DNA of 64,000 bases. Source: Scedosporium boydii (Eukaryota; Ascomycota; Sordariomycetes; Microascales; Microascaceae). The translations under genes were made by a program, and so were the position numbers. This document shows, piece by piece, positions 45,242-55,367 of this stretch. Position 1 is the first letter of the stretch, and the number at the start of each line of letters is the position of its first letter. The stretch spans positions 1-64,000 of the forward strand of contig NJFT01000222.1 of assembly GCA_002221725.1 (NCBI GenBank), given 5' to 3'. The notes beneath the pieces were generated by a model that saw nothing but the letters and a program-made list of their open reading frames with translations, did not search any database and was not told where the DNA came from.

Positions 45242-46555
45242 ATGGTTTCCTTCACCGAACTCGCCGTTGTGTCAACGGTACTGGCTGTCGCCCATGGCCA
45301 TGGAGTCATCCTCAACGCCCAGGGCATACAAGGCTCACCTGCAAGCGTAGCATTCAAAGGTAAGTCGGAGCCACCTCCCCACAAGCGAACCCAATCCCAC
45401 TAACCCATTTCTCGTAGTTAACCCTGAGATTGCTCGCAACTGCACGACCATAAACCCCTGCCAGCAAGATTCCACCATTATCCGTGAGGCCGAGATCCAG
45501 GCCAACCTCGTCAACGAGTGCGGCCGAACAGAGCTCACTGGCAATATTGACATTGGCGAGGAGACGGAGAACGCGCTGGCTGCTGGTGCCGTCACTCAAG
45601 TGAAGCGTGGTACCAACTTGGAGGTTTGTACTTGTTGCCTACGAATTTTCTGTGTCTACACCGCATCTAATGTACCATAAATTTAGGTTACCATCCATCA
45701 GGTCAATGCTGATGGCGCCGGTCCGTATTCGTGCGATCTCGACGTCACCAGCAACGCAGGTCGCCTTAGTGGACAGATCCCCTTAGTCGTCACCAACAAT
45801 GTGCCTGGTGTCAACGGCTTTTCTCAGGCCAAAGCCCAGGACTTCGTCATCAACGTTCAGATGCCCGATGAGTTTCAATGCGTAGGAGGTAAGAAGATAG
45901 ACAAAACCTTGCTAGTACTCCCACTCCTCCACTCAGACGTACTATTCGTTCGAGGGACAATTTGGTGCTAAGATAGAACTACACAGGCTCGACTGGGAAC
46001 ATTTGCACCGTCCGCTGCCGTAACAACGCCGTCGCTGGTCCCTTTGGCGGCTGCTTCCCCGTCCAGCAGACGGACGTCGACGCCACCGCCAACACGCCGC
46101 AGAACATCAAGACGGCCCAGGGTATCGATGCCACCCTAGCGCAGGTCCTGTCCAATCAAAAGGATCTCCCGGCCGCTGTCCAGGCTAACGCCAATGCGGG
46201 AGCCGATGGAGCTCAGCAAAACCTCGCCGCCGTTGAGGCCATCCTCGGCATTAGCGTCACCACTTCAGTCTTCCCACAGCAGACCTTGGCTCTTCCTGAT
46301 ACTTCCACCGACTCAGCCGCCCCCTCAGCTACTAGCGGAACTGGGAACGGTAACACCAATAATCGAGGCCAAGGACGTACGGGAACTGGCGGCAACAGGG
46401 GTGGAAACAACAATAACGACAACGGCAACAATAACAATAACAACAGCAACGGAAACAATAGAAATAACAACAACAGCAACAGAAACAACAACAACAATAA
46501 CAATGGCAATGTCAATAAGCGTTCTAACCTAAGGTGGGCATGGAGGATGAACTAG
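45242..46555 (+). CDS. Egh16/GAS1-like secreted protein with Asn-rich tail
   Basis: Secreted protein of the Egh16-like (DUF3129) family, which includes appressorium-associated GAS/MAS proteins of plant pathogens. Exons 45242-45359, 45418-45623, 45687-45888 and 45987-46555 close in phase and give 364 residues. The signal peptide is MVSFTELAVVSTVLAVAHG, followed by HGVILNAQG. Conserved Cys pairs are seen in NCTTINPCQQDSTIIRE, NECGRTE, YSCDLD, EFQCVG and CTVRCRNNAVAGPFGGCFP. The last ~80 residues are a low-complexity Asn/Gly tail encoded by an AAC/AAT-rich stretch (about 46385-46515) that ends in KRSNLRWAWRMN. The tail is unusual; its length may vary between strains. A dibasic KR near the end could be a Kex2 site. 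Confidence 0.88.
46385..46515 (+). repeat. AAC/AAT-rich microsatellite-like tract within CDS
   Basis: Imperfect Asn-codon repeats at the 3' end of the Egh16-like gene, encoding long Asn runs broken by Gly, Ser and Arg. Confidence 0.85.
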
Positions 46556-46995
46556 ACGGTAACCGCGAGGGTGCGGTCCTTCAGGGGACATCCGCACCAC
46601 CGAGGGTAGAGGTGGTCCGGATCCATCGGTGGTGATATCCATGACGGAGGGAAGTGGAGTGGTTATCAATGGGCTGACGGCATCTTCTTCGACCATCTTC
46701 GGGTTTTGTAAATCGTTCACTTTTCCCCCTTTTTTTCTTCACTCCGCATTCTTCAATGAGTCACAGGGAGCCACAGCTCTTCCATTCATCCATCTAGGTA
46801 TTGTGAACTGGGTTATGCCAGATTATGGTGGCTGAACTTCTCAATGACATGTGGCGTTGGGTCTGGAGAGAAAACGATATGCCATGTTGGAGAGTATATG
46901 CTGGGAATAGGCCTCGAGGCTGTCAGTGGGTTTCCACCTGTAGTTGGGAGAGTCTTACCCACCCTAGACGCTAGAGAATTATGCATCCCAGTCCT
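46556..46995. other. Convergent spacer
   Basis: 3' flanks of the Egh16-like and AIG2-like genes; nothing else seen. Confidence 0.6.
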
Positions 46996-47514
46996 TTAAT
47001 GAACGCTCGCATCACGCAAATCATTTTCGTCCCCATTCCAGAAAAATACCCTCCCCGTAACCTCGCTCCCATCCTCCATTTGGATTAGGCAAGCTATATC
47101 CCGATAATTTTCGGTCTCGTACCGAGCGAGTCGGATACGACCTTCGCGCCCCTGAACGTCGTACGCAACGCCGTGCACAACAGCATCAGCCGGCCCATCC
47201 ATTAAAGAGGGGTATGGGCCCCAAGCCTTGACACGATAGCCGGTAATCTTGGCCGGCTTCAAATGTGGCCACTCTTGCAGGTTCAGCACGCTCTGGAGCT
47301 TGGTCGGGTCCATAAGAGTTCCATAGAAGAAGTATGTTGTGGGCTCGCTCTCCTCCACGTCACGTCCCATCGCCAAAGCCACAGCTAGATCCCATCTGTC
47401 GGGTTCGGCGAAGAGTATCTCGCGCGCCATCGGGGATAATGTATCTGATTGGAGGACGGTGGGCTGCGCGGGGTGGGCAGGATTGCCCGAATCTTGTCCG
47501 CTCGTTGAAGACAT
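46996..47514 (-). CDS. AIG2/gamma-glutamylcyclotransferase-like protein
   Basis: Intronless 172-residue protein with a GGCT/AIG2 (BtrG-like) fold. YFFYGTLMDPTKL is the substrate-binding Y-GTLM loop. KPAKITGYRVKAWGPYPSL and VVHGVAYDV follow, then RLARYETENYRDIACLIQ, where the Glu is at the position expected for the catalytic acid. GRVFFWNGD ends the fold. The ~55 N-terminal residues are not part of the core. Family enzymes cleave or cyclise gamma-glutamyl amides. Its divergent partner is an amidoligase, so the two may make and break the same kind of amide bond. Confidence 0.85.
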   Translation of the reverse strand: MSSTSGQDSGNPAHPAQPTVLQSDTLSPMAREILFAEPDRWDLAVALAMGRDVEESEPTTYFFYGTLMDPTKLQSVLNLQEWPHLKPAKITGYRVKAWGPYPSLMDGPADAVVHGVAYDVQGREGRIRLARYETENYRDIACLIQMEDGSEVTGRVFFWNGDENDLRDASVH

Positions 47515-48418
47515 CTTGAGTAGCCTTGGGTTGATGTTATAGGTCCGTTGAGTTTTTTTTTTTTTTTTTTTTTTTGTATCAGATGAAGTGACGGTAAAGG
47601 AATGACAGCTTTAAATATTTTTCAAGATCCACGATAACCATTGTGTCTTGTCACTTGGCCTTTGTCTCGCAGGTCAGGAATACGCAGGGAGAGCGAGGCG
47701 TGAAATGCAAATAAAACCCACTTCAATGTTCGTATTTGCCAATACAAAACCCACGAAATCATTCTGCTTCAACTACGAATATTTAGCTCAGTGAATTATA
47801 GATAGCCATGACATGTTTCTTATCATATATTGCTGTCGCCTGCGTTTCACGTTTCCCAATAGTATATCTATGAATCAATTGTTGAGATATAAGTAATTGA
47901 AATGAGAGGCCCTACTTTTTATCTTCCGTTACCTTCTATAAGACCGTCTATGATTTACTCTTCAACCTCAGCTAAGTTGACACAAAGTCGGCTTTATAGG
48001 AATAAATACAATAACTACAATAAAAATACGTATGTATTTCATGACTTTCGGTTTATATCTAGGAGAAACGTTACCGGTTTGTTTCTCTATCATTGACATT
48101 AGTGTATTTATAAAGAGAGTGGGTTTGTATGTGAAAATGACGATTCACATTCTTTTCTTTTCCCTCCAAACGTAGCTCTAGCTCTGCAAGGCTGTAATGG
48201 AACTCTAGCTTGTTGCTAGCCTCATGTCCCAGTCATTCGACTTCGTAAACAACAGGACCCGACAATGAGTCGAGAAAGAAGTATTGATGTGACGATGCAG
48301 CACCTTCAATATATGGGTGATGTTCTCGTTTTCTACCGTTGGGTTGGCCCACTGGGCAACACCAATATCGGTCTCAACCTTCCTACCGATGAGCTAGCCA
48401 TTTGGAATTTTTGAAGGA
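47515..48418. promoter_or_regulatory. Divergent promoter region between AIG2-like and amidoligase genes
   Basis: AT-rich 0.9-kb spacer that contains a T23 run (47553-47575). A short ORF at 47902-48096 is AT-driven and not supported. Confidence 0.45.
47553..47575. repeat. T23 homopolymer tract
   Basis: Poly(dA:dT) tract about 40 bp upstream of the AIG2-like start codon (reads as A23 on the gene strand). Confidence 0.9.
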
Positions 48419-49408
48419 ATGGAAAGAAGTGGCGTCACTTACAGATACGGAGTTGAGGTCGAGACCTGCCTGGTTCCTAGAGGCGGCCTCAAGTTCCACA
48501 CAACTAATGACTTCTTTGTCCGCCTCCAGGATTTCTACAATGAAAATAAGGAACCGTGGAGCATAGCGGCGCATACAGACGTACCGGCGAGCCCCCTCCT
48601 GGCGGTCCAGGTACGTGGAACTTCACGCACGAGTTTACTATTGATCCGCATGTACTCTGCCCGAAGACGGGCCGCTGTAAAGCATCCCTTCAAATACATG
48701 TGCCGAAACTTTCACCCAAGCTAATCTAACGGTTTCCCAGATCCAGTCGAACTCGTGTCTCCCATCCTATTCGCGGATCGGGCGCAAGGATCTCATAGGG
48801 AAGTACGATACATGTTCCAGCTTATTCACTCTGTAGCCGACTTTGAACCAAATCCGAACTGCTGCACACACGTTCACATTTCCCCCGGTGGGGGAGGCTG
48901 GACCCTCAGCCACTTGAGACAGCTCTCCAAGGCCATCATCTATTTCGACGTCGCGTTCGCTGCCCTGGTCCCGCCCTACCGGTGTGAAAATGAGTGGGCA
49001 ATAAGTAACCGCTATCAAAGCGCATATACGAGGGAGCTCTCGATCAACCAGTGGTTTGGTAACATCGAGGCCTGCGGGAATCTGGAAGCGCTAGTCAACC
49101 TCATAAGCCCAGATCGCAACTATGCCTGGAATTTCAATAGCCTGAACGACATAGGTACAGTCGAATTCCGCCAGCCTCCAGCCGTCACCACGCCTGATGA
49201 ATGCATTGGCTGGATTGAGCTTACCGTAGGGTTCGTCGAGTCATCTCGGCTTCTTACCGCCGAGCAGCTATTCAACTTCTCACCTGACGTGGTGGGACTC
49301 CGGGCCTTCGTAACTTGCGCCAGAGAACAACACCCCGCTGACCTCCCATGTCTCAATCTCATCTTCCCGAGCACGTCGGGCAGCACTCCAGGAGGTGCAC
49401 AGTCATGA
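48419..49408 (+). CDS. Amidoligase-family protein (ATP-dependent amide-bond ligase)
   Basis: Putative amidoligase (glutamine-synthetase-like fold, PF12224 type). The N-terminal YRYGVEVETCL holds the first metal-binding Glu pair. WSIAAHTDV matches the W..(t)D strand. DPVELVSPIL supplies the next Glu. CCTHVHISPGGG is the HxH motif and GTVEFRQ the last Glu/Arg strand. Exon 1 runs from 48419 to about 48610-48632. An intron ending at 48740 (TTTCCCAG) precedes exon 2, which runs to 49408. The strongest donor (GTACGTGG at 48611) does not give a matching phase; GT sites at 48615 or 48633 would, but are weak. A single-base frame error in the C-rich stretch just before is the other explanation. The start is chosen by proximity to the conserved core. 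Substrate unknown; see the AIG2-like neighbour. Confidence 0.78.
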
Positions 49409-50504
49409 AGTTGGAAAGAAGTATACCCTAACAGGCAAATTCATCAACGCAGATACTTAAAGATAATAAAAACTAGCTAGGTCGATATCTGAGCCGAAAA
49501 TGAGCGAAGTCCTAGAAGCCGTGCCGTCTAGACCTATCGTTCCCGGGGCGACTCTAATCGCGCAACCCATTTATTTAGAATTAATAAGGCAAATTATCTC
49601 TTAACAAACCTGGTCGAACTGACCTCTCTGGGGTGTATTTGGGTCAGTAAATAACTTAAGTTAGAGGTGTGTATATAACCGGAGAAGTACTTCCTAAGCT
49701 GGAGTGGATAGCCGACAAGTAAAAACCCGAACGAGCTAAGACACGTCGTCTTTCCAAACCGTGTTATCCATTTGTCTTGCCGTTAGAGCCAGTCACCATC
49801 TTCAGCAATTTTCCTTCACCGAAGCACCCCCGTATCGCTGATTCTATCCCGTCGGGAGGGTTGTTCTATGAATAGAACATCGAACGTCACTTTTTCCAGC
49901 TCCTCTGACAGTTACGGGGCGTTGGTGGATCCCGTTGGAATGCTAATGTCAAATATCCTCCAGGTCTCGACCAACCATTTTGTCTTCCTCGTATTAGAGG
50001 TTCTCCCTGGAGGGTGGAGATGACGTCAATCTGTTCTTAGATGACGGATCTTCTCCGCCGATCATTTTGGCTTCTTCCCAGGGAATCAGGGATCACCGTC
50101 ATGTACAGGCGCTTCTCACCGCGCCTATTTGCGCCTGGCGATGGAGCCCGATGAAATTTTAAAGGTAACGATGAATTTGTCGTTGGACATGCCGGAGCAT
50201 GCGGCTCTCATGCCCTCGGATTCTACTTCATTAAACTCAAACACTAGAGGCTGTCAGAAATAAACGCGAAATCGGTTGGTAGTTCGGGGTAATATTACCC
50301 GTAAAAGCCGTGATTGCTTGGCCAATGTAAGACGTGTCTGACAGTGGAGAAGGTGAATACGAGACGATCATCATATACGTACATAACACGCAATCATTGA
50401 TCTATATTTAAGGACCACTGTGCTCTACCCGACCTGCTAGTGTTCGCCGACTTATCCTCGTCAACTATTACTGTTCAGTCCCTATTCAGCAACAGTCCAA
50501 TCTG

Positions 50505-50536
<32 letters not shown>
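49409..50536. other. Spacer and NIS1-like promoter
   Basis: No supported gene. It ends in an A31 tract that forms the leader of the next gene. Confidence 0.6.
50505..50535 (+). repeat. A31 tract immediately before a start codon
   Basis: Thirty-one A followed by one C and the ATG of the NIS1-like gene. If it lies in the mRNA it is a poly(A) leader; it may instead be a promoter poly(dA:dT) element or a length-variable locus. Confidence 0.9.
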
Positions 50537-51039
50537 ATGCAGCTCAAAACCGCCCTCGTTGCGTCCCTAGCGACCACTGCCTGCGCACGCATTCACGGCA
50601 TCGGCTTCCCGAAGACGATCAAAGCCGGTGATGAAGTGACGGCTATCATTGGGAGCGCCAACTACATCCAGTCCGTCTATGATGTTGCTATCGCCTTTGG
50701 CATCAACAGGGAGGCCGCGGCATTTCCCGACACGCTTGGTCCCGTTCTGGGTTCTTTCTACCTTGGGCCTGGTAAGTTTTGAAGCATCGAAAATACCCTC
50801 ATGAATCAAGTGGAATTGCTGACTATTATCCAATTCAAGAGAGGTCAAACCAACTGCATAACTTTCCTCAGCCTGTATCTATCCCCGAGAATCTAGAGGA
50901 TGGTAGATATGTCATTGGTGCTGCTCTACTAAGTTTGTATGGGGCAAGCGTGAGCCCCGTACTTGTTGGGTACAACGTCACGGTTACAATTGGGGAAGAG
51001 ACGAGCGAGGACTACGTGAATAGCTGGGATGAGGAGTAG
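50537..51039 (+). CDS. NIS1-like secreted effector
   Basis: Small secreted protein of the NIS1 family, a widely conserved fungal effector that suppresses plant pattern-triggered immunity by acting on receptor-associated kinases. Exons 50537-50771 and 50840-51039 close in phase and give 144 residues. The signal peptide is MQLKTALVASLATTACA. The conserved body includes ANYIQSVYDVAIAFG, LGSFYLGP, SNQLHNF, SLYGASVSP and YNVTVTIGEETS. The intron position inside GP-E is consistent with the family pattern as I know it. No Cys in the mature protein. Length is normal for the family. The assignment is strong; the host target is family knowledge, not visible here. Confidence 0.9.
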
Positions 51040-51981
51040 CGATTGAAACGACCCTTTCCTCTAGATTAAGAGCTTTCGGAGTTGATTTAGCCTTGATAGA
51101 TCGCATGCATCCAATAAGGTATGAACCTCTGACTTCAGACTGCCCGCAATACAGCTTAATATTGCGACCGATAGGTTTCATTAGTATGTACAAGACTCGA
51201 AGATTTCATACAAAGTATCAAGGGGCTGGGTACCAGTAATTGTCGATCTGGAAAGTCTATTCCAACTCCTTTGACTTGTGAGCACCCTATTAGCCGATGG
51301 TTTGAGGTCATATCTGTCTGCGAGGCAGATAATCTTACCTGTTCTTTTCTAAAAGGGGGATTATATTCGGTTCCTGGTATTCGAGTGGGAAGTATATTGG
51401 AACTGAAGGCCGTGTATTTGTAGCCTGGGTTTCCCATGTTGTTAGTGAGCGGATCTTAATGGCGGGGGTGCCCCCACTGCCGTTGCGGCTCAAGGTTTGC
51501 TGAGGAATTGCGAGAGTTCTGAACTCGAAGGGGATTACGAAGTGCAAATGCCACTGATTAATCTTTCAAGACTGTCAGGCCGAGTACCAGTTGCTTTGAG
51601 CACGTTCGTAGGCCAGTTTTTGTCACTGTCTTAGGAGACATCTGTTTTAGCAGACGAGACATAATGGCCCATGAAGCTACTCGAAGTCGATGAACCGCAC
51701 ACCACTACGTTAATGTCTCAAGTATTAGGACTGCGCCAAGTACAAATGGCGGGTATATCACGCTATGGACCACCTATGTTCCCTCCCCTGTGCTTCTAGC
51801 TTCTTCATACGGTCTTAACGAAATGCTGGTTGTCTAATCAATACTGAATAGCAGTCCATATTTCTGGCCTTTTCTGCTGTCCAGGCCACAACGTCCATTG
51901 ATTTATCGATAATTTCCGAGTCCCTCCACGCAACTCGTTGAGCTTTGGTATGGATATTTATGCGGAAATATTGAGTCTTCG
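51040..51981. other. Convergent spacer
   Basis: No supported gene between the NIS1-like gene and the small membrane protein. Confidence 0.6.
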
Positions 51982-52680
51982 TTAAATCTGATTCTTCCAC
52001 TCTGGTATCCTCCTACGCACGGTAAGTTCTCGTCCTCCCTCCCAGAAACAAGCATCAAACACGACGATCATGAACATGAAACACCTCGCGGCCCTATAGA
52101 ACACGCTCGACCATTAGCACAGGCTCTGTCGTCTCCGTCATCCCGATTTTTTCTCGCGGACAGCACTTACAAGAAAGCAATAGAGACCTTGGCAACATCA
52201 TTATACATTTTCGCAAATGAATGCGATCCGCTGTCCGCTATATTGTAATACAGCTCGTTGTGGGGGGATCTGTATCCGAAAACCATACCGAACACTTGGC
52301 ATAAAATATTGAGGAATTCGTGCGTGAGGAGGATGCCAGGTCGAGCTCGGGTGCGAACGGGGCCTGAGAGCGCAACAATCTCCCAGGTATCGAAACCAGC
52401 AGCGAAAGTGGCCTGTGACGGCTAAGTCAGTCCCATACCTCGACATCCCGGTCCGGCAAAACAAATAGACGGAATAACATACGCAGACAAGTGGGATTCC
52501 AAACCACAAATTCACGTCCCTGAGAGCCCGGGCGTCCAGATAACTTTCTCTCGCGCCATCGGGATCGTCCCATTTGACAGCCACGAAGATCCAGAGTGCG
52601 ATGATGCCGTAGCTGAGGATGAGGGTGAGGACGCGGATGACGAGCTGGATGCGCTCGAAGATGATGATTGCCTTCGACAT
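51982..52680 (-). CDS. Small four-helix membrane protein, unknown function
   Basis: Three exons, 52680-52483, 52412-52171 and 52093-51982, close in phase and give 183 residues. Hydrophobic segments lie near residues 11-35 (IQLVIRVLTLILSYGIIAL), 57-72 (LWFGIPLVCATFAAG), 97-110 (FLNILCQVFGMVFG) and 140-158 (LAARCFMFMIVVFDACFW). A short polar tail ends in RIPEWKNQI. Only exon 1 appears as a clear ORF; the rest emerges after splicing, and the clean phases and complete membrane helices support it. No family recognised. Confidence 0.65.
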
Positions 52681-54295
52681 GATCGCTGACTCGTTGGTAC
52701 TATGAAACGGTCGAATTCGAAGGGCGTGCCTGGTTCCCGGCGAATGGGTTTTATTGTAGAGTGGACATGGGCGATGTTGGGAAGAAAATCATCGCCGTGA
52801 GGTTGCCCAACTCGCTGCGTTTCGTCCGGGGAATCGTCCCATTGTATATGTCGGCCGATGCGGGTAAATTAGCTGACGGTGGCTGTGAAAACCAGGCCCG
52901 CTATTATCCGGGAGACCCCAATCCTCTAATGCCTCTAGTCGTGCCAATTCTGCCTGGGGGTTCCGGGACTTTTGAGGAGGCATGGGCCGATGTTACATTC
53001 CGGGTGTTCAAATCGCGTTTGTGTTACCAGAAATGGAACGGGAGGATTCAGACCTTCCTCAAACGACCTAGACACGAGCACTAGAGTGTGAGCAGGTCGT
53101 GTCGAAAGTTCCAAAAGATCGGATATGATGCGTGCGTCAAAAGGTCTTTGCTTCTCCGCAGGATTATCTCGCTATTTTCATTTCAATCAGAACAAGATTA
53201 TACATGTCAAAAGGACCCAGCTACCTAATTCGAACGCAAACCTCGACATATCGCCCGTGCCTTGACAGTTTTTATTATTCGAATATTAGCATGCACCTTT
53301 CTACATATAGGCTTTCTCCACAGAAGCACGCAGCACTAAGGTGTCTGTCAATGAGGGGCGACGAGAGATATTCCCTCACATAACCTCTCTCCAATTGTAG
53401 GACCCATTAGTGAAGACTTTTGTGGTCTGGCAGAACGGCGAAAATAACAAAACAACACATCAATATGTACCTTGTGGCAGCATTCGGGAAATATAGCTCA
53501 CTCCATCTCAAGACGGATTTTCTTGTGACATACAGGCTGCAATAATAGCTCAGCAGAGACAGCTACTATTTTGACACGGTTACCACTAACGACGCACCGA
53601 AATGATGTCAGAACGAAGCGAGGACGAAGCAGGATTGCCATAGAAAACACAGCGGGCACAAACCTATTAAGGTGTCATTGAGATCGAGCCGGGATCTATG
53701 ATTCTCTTGGCGTGACATCCACCCGAAGCCGAATCTAAGCCACACCTACTTCCCATGTGGCCCGGGATCGCCAAGATGGACGGTCGGGGAAAGTAGACTA
53801 TTACTAGACTAACCTAATTCTGTACGAAAAGAGGCTGGCCCACTTCAAACGAGTTCTGAGCTACTTAGAACTTCGTATCCTGTCCAACCTTTCATACGGG
53901 CTTTCCGTCCACCACATCCACAGGAGGATATGTCTAATCTGACCGAGCTCAAGCGCATATCAACGATCTACCCAAAACAAAGCTCTGACATTAGCAACTC
54001 CGACCACCATTCCTCCGCTAGATTGGCCGACAGGTTACAGGATACACCTTTGGGGATTGGCGGATAACAGAGGTCTATATGGCGCACAGGATGAGCTTTC
54101 ACGATGAAATACGCCGCTGGAAACGAGTGTACGGACGGTTCTACGCGCCACTGAGATGTCTGTTACTCCGTCCAGAAAACGAGTGAAAAAAAAAAAAAAA
54201 AAATTTGTAGCAGTAATGAATAAGCACTAAAATGGCTAATATACACGGGGCAGTCATGTTGAGGTTGTCATGTTGGAGTTGTCGTGTCGAGGCTG
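52681..54295. other. Spacer with poly(A) and short direct repeats
   Basis: Holds an A18 run (54186-54203). No supported gene; a 107-codon ORF at 52761-53084 has no recognisable feature. Confidence 0.5.
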
Positions 54296-54308
54296 TCATG
54301 TCGACAAG
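54250..54308. repeat. Four imperfect ~14-bp direct repeats
   Basis: Successive units begin GTCATGTTGAGGTT, GTCATGTTGGAGTT, GTCGTGTCGAGGCT and GTCATGTCGACAAG. The array straddles the 3' end of the DUF3632-like gene. Confidence 0.7.
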
Positions 54309-55367
54309 GTATTGGCCATCCGCTTCTCAACAGCCGCCATGGTCTGCGCCGCCAGGACAGCAACCCGACGAATCTCCTCGCTCAATCCGAGGGACTCGTC
54401 CTTCCCCAGCGCTTCGAAGCGTTCGATCCAGAAGCCCCATCGCTGCAAACATACAGCGGATGGCCCGTGGTACAACGGCCCACCTTCTATGTATTGCAAG
54501 CCGTCCTCTGGCCTGAGATCGGTGTGGCTAACGTTCTCCTGGGCCCATCCGAGAAGGCACACAGAGGCGTGGGGGATCCAGTCGCAGGCGATCTGCAGCC
54601 TCCATTCCCTGATGGATACGTCGTCGTGTGCGTGCAGGTCCTCTTCGAGGGCATGTCGTAGGGCATCTGTAGCCCGAAGATACGCCCCTACTAAATTTAC
54701 CCTAAGGCACCGAGCCGCAAAGAGATTCAAATTTCGCCAGATCTGTGCAGATTTGGGAGTATAGGTTCGCTCTAGCAGAGGATCTTTGTGAGAGAAGTTA
54801 GCCTCATAATTTTCTAACTAGATTCCGAAATAACCAGAAGAGTAGATACCTTGAAAGTACAATTCCATGCACTGCGGAAATAGAGGTAAATCCGCCCACA
54901 CACGTTTCTGGACCTGCGATTCCGGTTGAACCCGTTAGTGTGTTTCTGGAAATAAGAATGATACTGATAGTACTCACGCCCCAGACCATCATATCTCCCT
55001 TTGCCTGCTGCTCTAGACTGCGGAGAATGAGCACGAGGTATTCTTGGATGTCATCTGTAGCCTCAGGACTACTGGCGATATTGAGGACCATCTCCCAGAG
55101 TCTCCAGAAGTAGCCCGTAGCCTCTTTATAGTTGTCAAGGGGAGGGCAAAGCCAGTCAAGTTGGCAAGCGATGTCCCATGGCGTAGTATTTGGTCCACTA
55201 GAAAGTATGTCGAGGATGGCTCTTTCCTGATCTGAGGGATCTCTCTCTTTAATCAATTCGAGGTCGAAGAGACTCGTTGGGCCTTGTGGCGTTGCGTCTT
55301 CGGGCGCCGTCCTTTCAGCCGCAGCTCCTTCGGCAGCTGTGGTTTCGACCCTCGCCTTTTCGGTCAT
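54296..55367 (-). CDS. DUF3632-like fungal protein
   Basis: Helical protein with no known activity, resembling the fungal DUF3632 family. Exons 55367-54978, 54913-54850 and 54783-54296 close in phase and give 313 residues. The N-terminus is Ala/Glu-rich. FDLELIKERDPSDQERAILDIL and YFWRLWEMVLNIASS follow, then a middle exon WADLPLFPQCMELYFQ, and then WRNLNLFAARCLRVNLVG, a typical motif of the family. The C-terminal Trp-rich segment includes GPSAVCLQRWGFWIERF. The start at 55367 is the first ATG after an unrelated low-quality frame; an ATG at 55655 is in frame but its sequence looks non-coding. Confidence 0.65.

Noticed and set aside
52761..53084. 107-codon plus-strand ORF
   Set aside because: No recognisable feature; could be real but cannot be supported.
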